Assembly (NCBI RefSeq): GCF_013201075.1
Contig: NZ_CP053708.1
Location: forward strand, 3,787,501 to 3,851,500
Reading direction: 5' to 3'
DNA length: 64,000 bases
DNA from: Lichenicola cladoniae
Lineage (GTDB): Bacteria > Pseudomonadota > Alphaproteobacteria > Acetobacterales > Acetobacteraceae
Shown here: positions 7,721 to 16,642 of the stretch, one piece after another
Layout: the number at the start of each line of letters is the position of its first letter
Position numbering within the stretch: the stretch's first letter is position 1
Notes under the pieces: generated by a model
The model's input: only the letters and a program-made list of their open reading frames with translations
Databases searched by the model: none
What the model was told of the DNA's origin: nothing
Translations under genes and position numbers: made by a program

Positions 7721-10612
7721 TCAGAACTTGACCTGCATCCTTGCATAGAAGAACCGGCCGAGGACGTCATAGACGGTTGGCGCGGTATTGGTCGACGCAT
7801 CGAGCGCGAAGGGCGGCGTGCGATCGAACAGGTTGTCGATACCGGCGACCAGTCCGATCTTCTTGAAGTTATAGGTGGCCACGATGTCGTGGTAGAAGAC
7901 CTCGTTGGTCTTATAGAAGCGCTCGGCGTCGGGGCTGAAATTCGCCCCGCCTTCGTTGTAGGTCATGCCGTCGATGTAGCGGACCGTCCAGCTGAAGCTG
8001 AAGGGGCCGTGCGCGTAGGTGCCGGTGAAGTTGTCGCGGATCACCGGCACGCCGACCGGATACAGGCCGCCACCGAGAACCGTATTGAGCGTACCTTTCA
8101 GGTTGTAGAACTGACCGCCGTTTACGAGCTGTTCGGTGTAGCCGATGGTGTCGACCAGCTCGTTGGTGAAGCTCAGCGTGTTGTGGCCGCGCAGCTTGAT
8201 CAGATAGCTCATATCGAAATCGATGCCATTGGTGCGCGTCACACCTAAATTCTGCTCCGGAGCACTGGCCAGGGAGATCTGGCTGGAGGCATTACGCGTC
8301 CCGGCGCTGGCGCAGAATGGGCTGCTCAGATTGACGCTCGTGTAGCACTGATCCTCGACATACTGCACCGGCACCTCGCCGATCGAGTTGTTGATCGAGG
8401 TATGATAGTAGTCGATCTCGGCAGAGAAGTTCTTAAGGAAGCGCGGTGTCAGCACGGTGCCGATAGTGTAGGTGCGCGAGCTTTCCGGCGTGAGCTGAGG
8501 ATTGCCGCCAACCAGTGTCGCGATCTGGCCGGAACCGGCCTGCTGGAAGCCGACGGGAACACCTTTCCGGGCGCAGTTGGCGGCGACGGTGCCGGCAAGG
8601 GCCCCGTAGCTGGAGATCTGCCCGCACGGATCGTTACCCTGCTCGAAGCTGAGAGTACTGCCGCCGAACGCCTCAGAGATTGCAGGCTGGCGGACCGAGG
8701 TGCCCAGGTTGGCGCGGAAACGGATATCCCGGGACGGAGACCAGTTTAGGCCGGCCTTGAAGTTCTGCACGCCGCCGAAGGTGTTGTAGTCGGACCAACG
8801 ACCGGACACATCTGCGGACAGATCCTTTGCCATCACGAGGTTCTTCAGGATCGGGATGTTCAGCTCGCCGAACACTTCGCCGACGTCGAAGCCGCCGCCG
8901 GTCGGAAACTCCTGAGCCGCAGTCGACTGACCGGCCTCGACGAACGGATCGGGATGATAGGCGCCGTTCTCCTGGCGATACTCGAAGCCGACTGCCAGAC
9001 CGAGCGGACCATACGGCAGCTGCAGCAGCTTGTTGTTGGTGATGGTGCCCCCATAGTCGCGGAACTGATAGTACGCGTTGGAGCTCGCCGTGTACCTGAC
9101 GTAGTTGACGGCCGCAGCGCTGGCTGCATTTGCGCCGAACGGGTTGAACAAGGCGCAACCTTCAGCGGCATTGCAGAGGCTGGCATTGAACGGGTCGGCC
9201 GGATTGCCGTCGGAGCCGAGCGAATTCGCGAGCCTGGTGGCGTTGATCTGGTTGGTCTCGTGAATGGTCGTGTTGGAATAGCCGTAGGTGAAGTAGCCGT
9301 CGTAGTTCCAGTTGCCGGTAATGTTGCCGCGGGCGCCGACTGTCGCCTGGTAGGTGTCCGTGCCGGTGTTGTACTGACGCGCGCCGAGATCGGTCGAGCG
9401 GCGATATCCGCTCAGCGCCTCGTCGACGCCCAACGCCTCGGCAAACGGGTTGCCTTGCGGAATGATCAGCGACGTCGGGGTGTTCGGATTGCCGGTGACC
9501 GGCTGGCCCGAGAGCTGCGTCTCGGTATTCTTGTGGGTGTAGAACGCCGACGCGTAAGCGGTGAAGTGGTCGTTGACGTCGAAATGCGTCTCCGCCGCGA
9601 GATTGGCCTGCGACTCGTAGTTCGAGAGGTAGGTGTCGTGGCCGTAATCATAGCGGCCGTTGATGTTCGGCGTGGAGCCGTTCGCGCCCAGATAGCTATT
9701 GACGAACGGAACGACCTGGCCGTTGACCACGGTGCCGCCGCCGCCGGATGCGAAGGCGTTCTCCGCTGGAGTGCCCGTTGCCGAGCCGAAATAGCGCCCG
9801 TTGACCGGGAAACCGGAACCGATCGTGTAGGGGTTGCCAGGACCGTTATCGGCGGAAACGACCGGATCGGACCAGTCGCGATCCTTCTGCAGCACCGGCT
9901 GACGTTGCAGGTAGTGGCCGCTCACCTCGAAGTTGCCGCGGCCTTGCGCGAAGTCGAACCCGGTGAGGCCGGAGATGTCGCCCTGCTTGTCGTCACCTGA
10001 CGCGGTGATGTTGCCGCCGAGGTTGATTTGCGTGCCGGCGAAATTCTTCTTCGTAATGATGTTGATGACGCCGGCGACCGCGTCGGCGCCGTAGATGGTC
10101 GAGGCGCCGTCCTTCAAGACCTCGATGCGGTCGACCATCTGGATCGGGATGGTGTCGAGATCGACGCAGTCGTTGCCGGTGCCATAGGCGGAATGGACAA
10201 AGCGGCGCCCGTCCACCAGCACCAGGGTGCGGTTGATGCCGAGATTGAGCAGGTCGAGGCAGGACGACCCGTTGCCGCCGTTGTTGGTGGTGGCGAAGTT
10301 GCCATCGGTGCCGATCGACGGGAGCTTTTTGAGCACGTCCTCGATGGTCTGCGAGCTGGACTGCTCGATCTGCTTGGCAGTGACGACAGTGATCGGCGCT
10401 TCGCTCGTCACGTTGCTGGTCCGCAGCCGCGAGCCGGTGACTTCGACGTTCTCGGTCGGCGTGGGGCCAGTCTGCGGTGTCGCACCGGCAGCGAACGGCG
10501 TGCCGGCGATCTGGGCGAATGCCGGGGCTGAGCCAAGTACCGGCGCCAGCGCAAGCGCCGCGATCGACCCGGTCAAACCGGCTCGAAGGGTGAAGTAACG
10601 GGGTCGTGTCAT
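7721..10612 (-). CDS. TonB-dependent outer membrane receptor
   Basis: A 963-residue beta-barrel receptor for energised uptake of a siderophore, sugar or other ligand. It has a signal peptide ending near APAFAQ, a plug domain (about residues 60-190) with VEVTGSRLRTSN, VLVDGRR and the motif VEVLKDGASTIYGADAVAG written here as IEVLKDGASTIYGADAVAG, then a long barrel ending in the C-terminal Phe of MQVKF. The plug contains Cys pairs (SSCLDLLNLG and GNDCVDLD) seen in a subgroup of these receptors. ATG 10612 was chosen because GGAG lies 8 bases upstream; a GTG at 10621 is also in frame. No ABC transporter, sigma/anti-sigma pair or TonB gene is adjacent, so the ligand is unknown. Confidence 0.92.
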   Translation of the reverse strand: MTRPRYFTLRAGLTGSIAALALAPVLGSAPAFAQIAGTPFAAGATPQTGPTPTENVEVTGSRLRTSNVTSEAPITVVTAKQIEQSSSQTIEDVLKKLPSIGTDGNFATTNNGGNGSSCLDLLNLGINRTLVLVDGRRFVHSAYGTGNDCVDLDTIPIQMVDRIEVLKDGASTIYGADAVAGVINIITKKNFAGTQINLGGNITASGDDKQGDISGLTGFDFAQGRGNFEVSGHYLQRQPVLQKDRDWSDPVVSADNGPGNPYTIGSGFPVNGRYFGSATGTPAENAFASGGGGTVVNGQVVPFVNSYLGANGSTPNINGRYDYGHDTYLSNYESQANLAAETHFDVNDHFTAYASAFYTHKNTETQLSGQPVTGNPNTPTSLIIPQGNPFAEALGVDEALSGYRRSTDLGARQYNTGTDTYQATVGARGNITGNWNYDGYFTYGYSNTTIHETNQINATRLANSLGSDGNPADPFNASLCNAAEGCALFNPFGANAASAAAVNYVRYTASSNAYYQFRDYGGTITNNKLLQLPYGPLGLAVGFEYRQENGAYHPDPFVEAGQSTAAQEFPTGGGFDVGEVFGELNIPILKNLVMAKDLSADVSGRWSDYNTFGGVQNFKAGLNWSPSRDIRFRANLGTSVRQPAISEAFGGSTLSFEQGNDPCGQISSYGALAGTVAANCARKGVPVGFQQAGSGQIATLVGGNPQLTPESSRTYTIGTVLTPRFLKNFSAEIDYYHTSINNSIGEVPVQYVEDQCYTSVNLSSPFCASAGTRNASSQISLASAPEQNLGVTRTNGIDFDMSYLIKLRGHNTLSFTNELVDTIGYTEQLVNGGQFYNLKGTLNTVLGGGLYPVGVPVIRDNFTGTYAHGPFSFSWTVRYIDGMTYNEGGANFSPDAERFYKTNEVFYHDIVATYNFKKIGLVAGIDNLFDRTPPFALDASTNTAPTVYDVLGRFFYARMQVKF

Positions 10613-11105
10613 CTTCGGCACTCCAAAACCCGCCTCAGTGACGGGACAGACGACAAGAAATTGACCGTGGGACGATGCGGCGGCGGCAGTCGTCTGGAAG
10701 AGGGCGTCGATAACGAAATCGAGAGTGCCCAGTCTCCTTCGACGAAAATCGTTGCAGCAAGCCTTTCAGGCAAAGGGGTGGAGCCGAAAGACCGTGTTGC
10801 GACGGGTTACGGCATGTGGCGATACTTAAAGTTCAGACACGTCACCCATGCAATGCCCGCATGGAACCCTGTTACAATGCCATGACGCCACGTTGCTGAA
10901 AGGTCACACAGTCGTTCCGCAGACGGGTGCATGCCGTCGCGCCCGTGCCACAACGCCGAGCAACCGACCGGTCATCGGCAGCCGGTGCTTCTTCCGGACG
11001 CGAAAACCGGCTACGTCCAAGCGGATGACGCGGCCGCAGCTCGGCCGCCTGGGTGTCGCGCGCCAACCGCCTGACCGGCGGCGCGTGAACGGAGGGCGTG
11101 TGACG
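10613..11105. other. Divergent intergenic region between the receptor and OmpA genes
   Basis: A 493-base region without a convincing gene. It must carry promoters for both flanking genes. On the minus strand a possible promoter (TTGCAT, about 17 bases, TTTAAG) lies near 10825-10855, which would give the receptor mRNA a leader of roughly 200 bases. On the plus strand the OmpA ribosome site GGAGG is at 11091-11095. No known riboswitch signature was recognised. Confidence 0.4.
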
Positions 11106-12239
11106 ATGACAAGACGGATCTGGTTGCTGGCAGGCGTGGGCGCTGTCACGACGATGGCAAGCTTTGCGGATCGCGCCGCGGCACAGCCGGTTACCGGCCT
11201 GTATGGTGCCGTCGCCGGCGGCGCCAACCTGGCTCAGGACCAGACCGTCCGCCTGTCGTCGCAGGCTCCCAGCGGTCAGCTTCGCTACGGTCCCGGCCTG
11301 GCTGGCCTCGGCAGTGTCGGGTGGGGCTTCGGCAACGGGCTGCGGGCCGAGATCGAGGGCAACTATCGCCGCGACACCCTGCAGCACTTCCGCGGCACCA
11401 GCTTTCCGACGCTGGCCGGCGGAAACCAGGAAAGCTACGGCGGCATGGCCAACGTGCTGTTCGACATGGATATCGGCCAGAACTGGCTCTACCCGTATTT
11501 CGGGCTCGGTGTCGGCTATGCCTGGTCGCATTCCGAGATGCACTACGCCGGAGCGGAAAGCGCCGAGCGCATCGGCGGCACCAGCGACGGCAACTTCGCC
11601 TACCAGGGCATCTTCGGCCTGTCGGTGCCGGTGCCATGGGTCGTCGGGCTGTCGACCACGCTGGAATACCGCTTCTATTCGATCCTCGGGCCGCAGCGCT
11701 TCACCGGCGACGAGATCGGCAACCAGGGCGGGTTCGGTGCCAAGGCTTACGGTCGGGACCGTGGCAACCAGGACATCACCACCAACTACAACCACACCTT
11801 CCTGCTCGGCGTTCGCTACGAGCTGAATCCCGCGCCGCCGCCGCCGCCGCCGGTCGCGCCAGCGGTACCGGCAGCGCCGGCACCCGCGGAGGCGCGCACC
11901 TACCTGGTGTTCTTCGACTGGGACCGCTCCGACCTCACCGGCCGCGCCCGCGAGATCGTCGCCCAGGCGGCCCAGGCCTCGACCCACGTCCAGACGACGC
12001 GGATCGAGGTGGATGGCTATACAGATACCTCATCGATCCATGGCGGCGTGCGTGGTGCCAGCTACAACCAAGCGCTGTCCGTCCGTCGTGCAAAGAGCGT
12101 GCAGACCGAACTCGTTCGCGACGGCGTCCCCGCCTCGGCCATCGACACGCACGGCTACGGCGAAACCCGCCCCCTGGTGGCCACCGGCCCGAACACCCGC
12201 GAACCCCAGAACCGCCGCGTTGAAATCATTCTCCGCTAG
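11106..12239 (+). CDS. OmpA-family outer membrane protein
   Basis: A 377-residue outer membrane protein with a signal peptide (cleavage near DRAAAQ) and an N-terminal beta-barrel of about 210 residues rich in Gly and aromatic residues. A Pro/Ala linker (run of Pro near residue 240) leads to a C-terminal OmpA peptidoglycan-binding domain (about 262-377) with VDGYTDTS, RRAKSVQTELVRDGV and the closing NRRVEI. It anchors the outer membrane to the cell wall. ATG 11106 has GGAGG 10 bases upstream; a GTG at 11100 is too close to that site. Confidence 0.9.
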   Translation: MTRRIWLLAGVGAVTTMASFADRAAAQPVTGLYGAVAGGANLAQDQTVRLSSQAPSGQLRYGPGLAGLGSVGWGFGNGLRAEIEGNYRRDTLQHFRGTSFPTLAGGNQESYGGMANVLFDMDIGQNWLYPYFGLGVGYAWSHSEMHYAGAESAERIGGTSDGNFAYQGIFGLSVPVPWVVGLSTTLEYRFYSILGPQRFTGDEIGNQGGFGAKAYGRDRGNQDITTNYNHTFLLGVRYELNPAPPPPPPVAPAVPAAPAPAEARTYLVFFDWDRSDLTGRAREIVAQAAQASTHVQTTRIEVDGYTDTSSIHGGVRGASYNQALSVRRAKSVQTELVRDGVPASAIDTHGYGETRPLVATGPNTREPQNRRVEIILR

Positions 12240-12279
12240 AACCAAGCCTCCCGGCTGGTCTCCTGCAGATCAGCCGGAA

Positions 12280-12402
12280 GAGACCGGCCGAGAACGCGCT
12301 GTGCCGAGTGAGAGCTCCCTTCTCCGGGAGCGCTCTTCGAGGTTCCCGGAGCACACGGGAACCGCGTCGGCTCGCCGGCACAGTGCGTTATCGGCCGGTC
12401 TC
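12280..12402. repeat. Intergenic palindromic element, copy A
   Basis: A 123-base element between the convergent ompA-type and cysK genes. The outer stem pairs 12280-12291 (GAGACCGGCCGA) with 12391-12402, then has a G/A mismatch (12292/12390), then 14 bp pairing 12293-12306 (AACGCGCTGTGCCG) with 12376-12389, including one G-T wobble. The interior holds two further hairpins: GCTCCC/GGGAGC (about 12313-12331) and the perfect GGTTCCCG/CGGGAACC (about 12341-12363). The right arm ends directly before the cysK stop codon. A second, diverged copy lies at 31843-32001. It resembles ERIC/BIME-type elements in size and position but not in any sequence I recognise. It probably acts at the RNA level. Confidence 0.8.
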
Positions 12403-13443
12403 TCAGCCGAGGCCGGCGAAGAGGGAGGTCGACAGATATCTCTCTGCAAACGAGGGGATGATCACCACGATCTGCTTGCCGGCATGCTCGGGACGGTGGG
12501 CAAGGGTGAGTGCAGCGTGCAGAGCCGCGCCGGAAGAAATACCGATCGGCAAGCCCTCCATCCGGGCGCAGCGCCGCGCGGCGGCAATCGCCTCACGCTC
12601 CGACACGGTCAGCACGCCATCCAGAACGTCCAACTCGAGCACGCCCGGGCAGAAGCCGGGCCCGATGCCCTGGATCCCGTGCGGCCCCGGCTCGTCGCCG
12701 TTCAGCACCGCACTCTCCGACGGCTCGACGCCGTAGACCTTCAGGCCAGGCTTGCGCGGCTTGAGGGCGCGGGCAATGCCGGTGACGGTGCCCCCGGTGC
12801 CGATGCCGGCCACGACCATGTCCACGCCACCTTCGGTATCGGCCCAGATCTCCTCGGCCGTAGTGCGGGCGTGGATGTCGGGATTGGACGGGTTGTCGAA
12901 CTGGCGCGGCATCCAGGCATCCGGCGTACTGGCCAGGATCTCCTTGGCGCGGGCGATCGCGCCGGCCATGCCGAGCCGCGACGGGGTAAGCTCCAGCTGC
13001 ACGTCCATCAGCCGCAGCATCTTGCGTCGCTCGACCGAGGCACCTTCCGGCATGGTGACGATCAGCCGGTAGCCGCGCGAAGCCGCGACGAACGCCAGCG
13101 CGATGCCGGTATTGCCGGAGGTGGGTTCGACCAGGACGGTGCGGCCGGGGGTGATGGTGCCGGCCCATTCGGCTTCCAGCAGCATCGAGGCGCCGATCCG
13201 GTCCTTGACCGAGCCGAGCGGATTGAAGAACTCCAGCTTCAGCATGACGTCGCCGACCAGTTCGTCTTCCTTGGTCAGGCGGGGCAGCCTGACCAGAGGC
13301 GTGCCGCCGATCGTCTCGACGATGCTGTCGTAGATCCGGCGACGTGGTGCGGCAAAGCCGGAGAAGCCCGGGCCTTGCTCGACAGGGCCGGGATCCCGGA
13401 GTTTCGCGCTGGAAGTGGTCGAAAGCCGTTCGGTGCGTGCCAT
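12403..13443 (-). CDS. cysK: Cysteine synthase A (O-acetylserine sulfhydrylase)
   Basis: PLP enzyme joining O-acetylserine and sulfide to make cysteine in the cytoplasm. The 346-residue product has the PLP lysine in NPLGSVKDRIG (Lys80), the phosphate-binding SGNTG loop written as PTSGNTGIALAF, and GIGTGGTVTG. It carries about 35 extra N-terminal residues before the usual family start (RIYDSIVETIGGTPL), with no alternative start codon between, so the extension looks real. ATG 13443 lies 6 bases after a TATAAT box, implying a leaderless transcript. It is divergent from an Rrf2 regulator and near a sulfite/nitrite reductase, a sulfur-assimilation context. Confidence 0.95.
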   Translation of the reverse strand: MARTERLSTTSSAKLRDPGPVEQGPGFSGFAAPRRRIYDSIVETIGGTPLVRLPRLTKEDELVGDVMLKLEFFNPLGSVKDRIGASMLLEAEWAGTITPGRTVLVEPTSGNTGIALAFVAASRGYRLIVTMPEGASVERRKMLRLMDVQLELTPSRLGMAGAIARAKEILASTPDAWMPRQFDNPSNPDIHARTTAEEIWADTEGGVDMVVAGIGTGGTVTGIARALKPRKPGLKVYGVEPSESAVLNGDEPGPHGIQGIGPGFCPGVLELDVLDGVLTVSEREAIAAARRCARMEGLPIGISSGAALHAALTLAHRPEHAGKQIVVIIPSFAERYLSTSLFAGLG

Positions 13444-13449
13444 ACGGTG

Positions 13450-13478
13450 ATTATAGCACCGATCTGCGGCGTGGATAA
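13450..13478 (-). promoter_or_regulatory. cysK promoter, extended -10, apparently leaderless
   Basis: On the minus strand TGCTATAAT forms an extended -10 box (TATAAT at 13455-13450). A weak -35 (TTATCC) lies at 13478-13473, 17 bases away. Transcription should start at or within a few bases of the ATG at 13443, and no ribosome site fits between. Confidence 0.65.
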
Positions 13479-13500
13479 GCGACGAAGCCCATGATATACT
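13472..13500 (+). promoter_or_regulatory. Promoter of the Rrf2 regulator gene
   Basis: TGATATACT gives an extended -10 (TATACT at 13495-13500), with TGGATA at 13472-13477 as a -35 with a 17-base spacer. Its -35 overlaps the -35 of the divergent cysK promoter, so one bound protein could control both. Confidence 0.6.
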
Positions 13501-13574
13501 AGAGGCCACGCAGCCGGTTGCGAGTCTTCGTCGACGTCGCACTGCCTGCTGCCATCGTACGATCGGGGACGGAG

Positions 13575-14024
13575 ATGCTGCTACGGCGCGACAGGGCGAT
13601 GATTGCAGTGTTGATCATGCTGGATGTTGCTTTCCACGCCGGCCGCGCCGGCACGGTCAGTGCGGCAGATATCGCCGAACGTGCGGGTCTCGCCCGCCGG
13701 GGCATCGAGCCCTTGCTGCAGACGCTATCCCGTTCATCGCTGCTGGAAAGCGTCCGCGGGCCGCGCGGCGGCTACCGGCTCGGCCGCCCGCGCCGCGATA
13801 TCCGCCTGTCGGAAGTGATCGAGACCGCGGTGTCCGACGATGCCGGCAGTGAGGATGGCCCAATCGGCGAGCTGTTCGCCCGGGTCGTGGAGCCGAGCTG
13901 GAAGCAGCTCGACGACGGCCTCAGAACGCAGCTGCATGACCTCACGCTTGATGATCTGGTTCGTCGCGCCGAGGGCGCCGGATTGAGACGCCCCCTGGCA
14001 GAGCCGATCAGCTTCTCCATATAG
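13575..14024 (+). CDS. Rrf2-family transcriptional regulator
   Basis: A 149-residue winged-helix regulator. The N terminus has the Rrf2 helix-turn-helix pattern (TVSAADIAERAGLARRGIEP, then LLQTLSRSSLLESVRGPRGG with the conserved wing GPRGGYRL). The C-terminal half lacks the three cysteines that ligate Fe-S in IscR or NsrR, so it senses something else. In Bacillus the Rrf2 protein CymR binds CysK and represses cysteine genes; divergence from cysK here suggests a comparable role, which is inference. ATG 13575 is preceded by GGGGACGGAG. A TTG at 13518 would add 19 residues. Confidence 0.85.
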   Translation: MLLRRDRAMIAVLIMLDVAFHAGRAGTVSAADIAERAGLARRGIEPLLQTLSRSSLLESVRGPRGGYRLGRPRRDIRLSEVIETAVSDDAGSEDGPIGELFARVVEPSWKQLDDGLRTQLHDLTLDDLVRRAEGAGLRRPLAEPISFSI

Positions 14025-14196
14025 GGTTTAAGGCTGCATCAGAAGCGAACCACTGCCCTGCGGCGTGGTCCGTTTGACCTGCGCCGCGTGGTCGTTTTAA
14101 TCGCACGTATGGCCGAGCGGCATGTAGGCCCCGAGACCTCGCCGCCCCTTGCGTGGCCGCGGATATATTGATCGACGGCGCCCAAGGAACAGCATC

Positions 14197-14835
14197 ATGA
14201 CGATCCAACTGGGCCAGATTGCCCCCGATTTCGAGCAGGACACCACCCTGGGACGGATACGTTTCCACGAGTGGCTTGGCGATAGCTGGGGCGTGCTGTT
14301 CAGTCATCCGAAGGATTTCACCCCGGTTTGCACCACCGAGCTGGGCATGGTCGCACGGTTGGGACCGGAATGGGTGAAGCGGAACGTCAAGGTGATCGGC
14401 CTGTCGGTCGATCCGCTCGAGAGCCATCACGCCTGGGAGAAGGACATCGAGGAGACCCAGGGCCACGGGGTCGACTTCCCGATGATCGCCGATCCGGACC
14501 GCATCGTGTCGACGCTCTATGGGATGGTGCATCCGCTGGCCGATGCGAGCCTGACCGTCCGCACGGTGTTCGTGATCGACCCGAACAAGAAGGTCCGGCT
14601 CAGCCTCACCTATCCGCCATCAGCCGGCCGCAACTTCGATGAAGTGCTGCGGGTGATCGACAGCCTGCAACTCACCGACGCTCACAAGGTGACCACGCCG
14701 GCAAACTGGCAGTCTGGCGATGACGTGATCATTGCCCCGAGCGTCGATGACGAAACCGCCAAGGGCATGTTTCCCGCTGGATGGAAGACGCTGAAACCCT
14801 ATCTACGCATGGTCAAGCAGCCAATCGACCGATAG
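14197..14835 (+). CDS. 1-Cys peroxiredoxin (Prx6/AhpC-TSA type)
   Basis: Thiol peroxidase reducing hydrogen peroxide and organic or lipid hydroperoxides. The 212-residue product has the peroxidatic Cys45 in DFTPVCTTE and the conserved Arg in the later half (DPNKKVRLSL and SAGRNFDEVLRV region). The C-terminal extension is typical of the Prx6 group and a second resolving Cys is absent. The start ATG is 6 bases after AAGGAAC. It sits between the Rrf2 gene and the siroheme reductase. The 172-base gap upstream (14025-14196) probably holds its own promoter. No reductase partner is adjacent. Confidence 0.92.
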   Translation: MTIQLGQIAPDFEQDTTLGRIRFHEWLGDSWGVLFSHPKDFTPVCTTELGMVARLGPEWVKRNVKVIGLSVDPLESHHAWEKDIEETQGHGVDFPMIADPDRIVSTLYGMVHPLADASLTVRTVFVIDPNKKVRLSLTYPPSAGRNFDEVLRVIDSLQLTDAHKVTTPANWQSGDDVIIAPSVDDETAKGMFPAGWKTLKPYLRMVKQPIDR

Positions 14836-14899
14836 CCACTCGACATTCTCCGACGCCGGGATCCCGTTCCCGGCTCTCCGCCCAGTCAGGATCACCGTT

Positions 14900-16627
14900 T
14901 TGCCCGACCAGATCATCGCAGCACCGAAGAAGCTCTCCGGCGTCGAGACGCTCAAGGAGAGCAGCCATGGCCTGCGCGGTCGCCTGGCTGAGGAGCTTGC
15001 GGAAGGCGGCATCCAGGTCAGCGAGGATGCCTACAACCTGCTGAAGTTCCATGGCAGCTACGAGCAGTTCGACCGCGACACGGCCACCGCGCTCAAGCAG
15101 CAGAAGCTGGAGAAGGAATACCAGTTCATGGTGCGCGTGCGCATGCCCGGCGGCATGCTCACCGCGGCTCAGTATCTCGGGCTGGACCGGCTGGCGGACG
15201 ACCACGCCAACGGCACGCTGCGCATCACTACCCGCCAGGGCATCCAGTTCCACGGTATCGTCAAGGGCGAGCTAAAGCCCTCGATCGCGGCGATCAACCA
15301 CACCTTGCTGACCACGCTGTGTGCGTGCGGCGACGTGGTGCGCAACCTGATGACGACCTCGGCGCCGCACAGCGATGCGCGCCATCGGCGGCTGCGCGAC
15401 GACGCGCACATGCTGTCGACTGCCCTGCTTCCCAAGAGCCGCAGCTACTACGAGATCTTTCTCGACGAGCAGCCGGTTGCCGGCACCGACGAGACCGAAA
15501 CGCTGTACGGCGAGACCTACCTGCCGCGAAAGTTCAAGATCGGACTGGCGGTTCCCGACGACAACAGCGCCGACGTGCTCGCCAACGACCTCGCGGTGAT
15601 CGCGCTGTTCGAGCCGGATGCCGAGGGCAACGATGTCCTCCTCGGCTACAATATCGCGGTCGGCGGCGGGCTCGGCATGACCCACAACCGTGCCAACACC
15701 TTCCCGCGGCTGGCGACGCCGATCTGCTTCGTGGGTCCTGACCGGTTGCTGGCGATCGTCGAGGCGGTGATCCGTCTGCAGCGCGACCATGGCGACCGCA
15801 CCGATCGCCGGCGTGCCCGCCTGAAATACGTGGTCGAGGATAACGGGCTGGTGTGGGTGAAACAGACCCTTGACGGCTATTACGGCGGCGACCTCGAAGG
15901 TCCGCGGCCGATGCCGAAGCTGCATATTCCCGAGCTGCTCGGCTGGCATGACCAGGGCGACGGGAGATGGTGGCTCGGCGTTCCGGTATCCTCCGGCCGC
16001 ATCCAGGATACCCCGACAGTTACGCTGCGGACGGCATTGCGGCGCGTGGTCGAGCAGTTCGGCGTGGATCCGATCATGACCGCGCAGCAGGATATCCTGC
16101 TGTCCAACATCCAGCCGGGCGACCGCGCGGCGATCGACGCGCTGCTGGCCGAGCATGGCGTGGTGCCGGCGACTGCGCTGTCGACCTTCTCGCGGTTCGC
16201 ACTGGCCTGTCCGGCGCTGCCGACCTGCGGACTGGCCCTGACCGAGGCGGAACGGGTGCGCGAGCCGATCGTCGAGAGCCTGGAGACGCTGCTACGCAGG
16301 CACGATCTGCAGGATCGCCGCATCAGCCTGCGCATCACCGGCTGCCCGAACGGCTGTGCGCGGTCCTACTCCGGCGATATTGGGCTGGTCGGGCGGATAC
16401 CCGGTCACTACGCGATCTATGTCGGCGGTGATTTCGACGGTCAGACGCTGTCGTTCCGGCTGCTGGAGCGGGTGCCGGAAGCGAGGCTGGGCGAGAAGTT
16501 CGGCCCGTTGTTCGAGGCCTGGGCGCTGCAGGGTCAGCCGGACGAGGGGTTCGGCGAGTTCTGCACCAGGCTCGGCCGGGACGCGCTGCTGGCGCTGACC
16601 GGTGACCAGGAGCAAAGCGCCGCCTGA
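14900..16627 (+). CDS. cysI: Siroheme sulfite/nitrite reductase hemoprotein (CysI-like)
   Basis: Six-electron reductase making sulfide from sulfite (or ammonia from nitrite) in the cytoplasm. The 575-residue product has ferredoxin-like repeats (for example LRITTRQGIQFHG and RISLRITGCPNG) and four cysteines for the 4Fe-4S/siroheme centre: CPALPTC near residue 437 and CPNGC near 481. Sulfite specificity is favoured by the neighbouring cysK but is not proven. The likely start is a TTG, with CAGGA about 9 bases upstream; the first internal Met lies well inside the conserved domain. The flavoprotein partner and cysG/cysH are not in the window. Confidence 0.88.
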   Translation: MPDQIIAAPKKLSGVETLKESSHGLRGRLAEELAEGGIQVSEDAYNLLKFHGSYEQFDRDTATALKQQKLEKEYQFMVRVRMPGGMLTAAQYLGLDRLADDHANGTLRITTRQGIQFHGIVKGELKPSIAAINHTLLTTLCACGDVVRNLMTTSAPHSDARHRRLRDDAHMLSTALLPKSRSYYEIFLDEQPVAGTDETETLYGETYLPRKFKIGLAVPDDNSADVLANDLAVIALFEPDAEGNDVLLGYNIAVGGGLGMTHNRANTFPRLATPICFVGPDRLLAIVEAVIRLQRDHGDRTDRRRARLKYVVEDNGLVWVKQTLDGYYGGDLEGPRPMPKLHIPELLGWHDQGDGRWWLGVPVSSGRIQDTPTVTLRTALRRVVEQFGVDPIMTAQQDILLSNIQPGDRAAIDALLAEHGVVPATALSTFSRFALACPALPTCGLALTEAERVREPIVESLETLLRRHDLQDRRISLRITGCPNGCARSYSGDIGLVGRIPGHYAIYVGGDFDGQTLSFRLLERVPEARLGEKFGPLFEAWALQGQPDEGFGEFCTRLGRDALLALTGDQEQSAA

Positions 16628-16642
16628 TCCGGTCCACGAAAG

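Noticed and set aside
7709-10531. Several plus-strand frames within the TonB receptor gene
   Set aside because: They lie wholly inside a well supported receptor gene and show no ribosome sites or family motifs.
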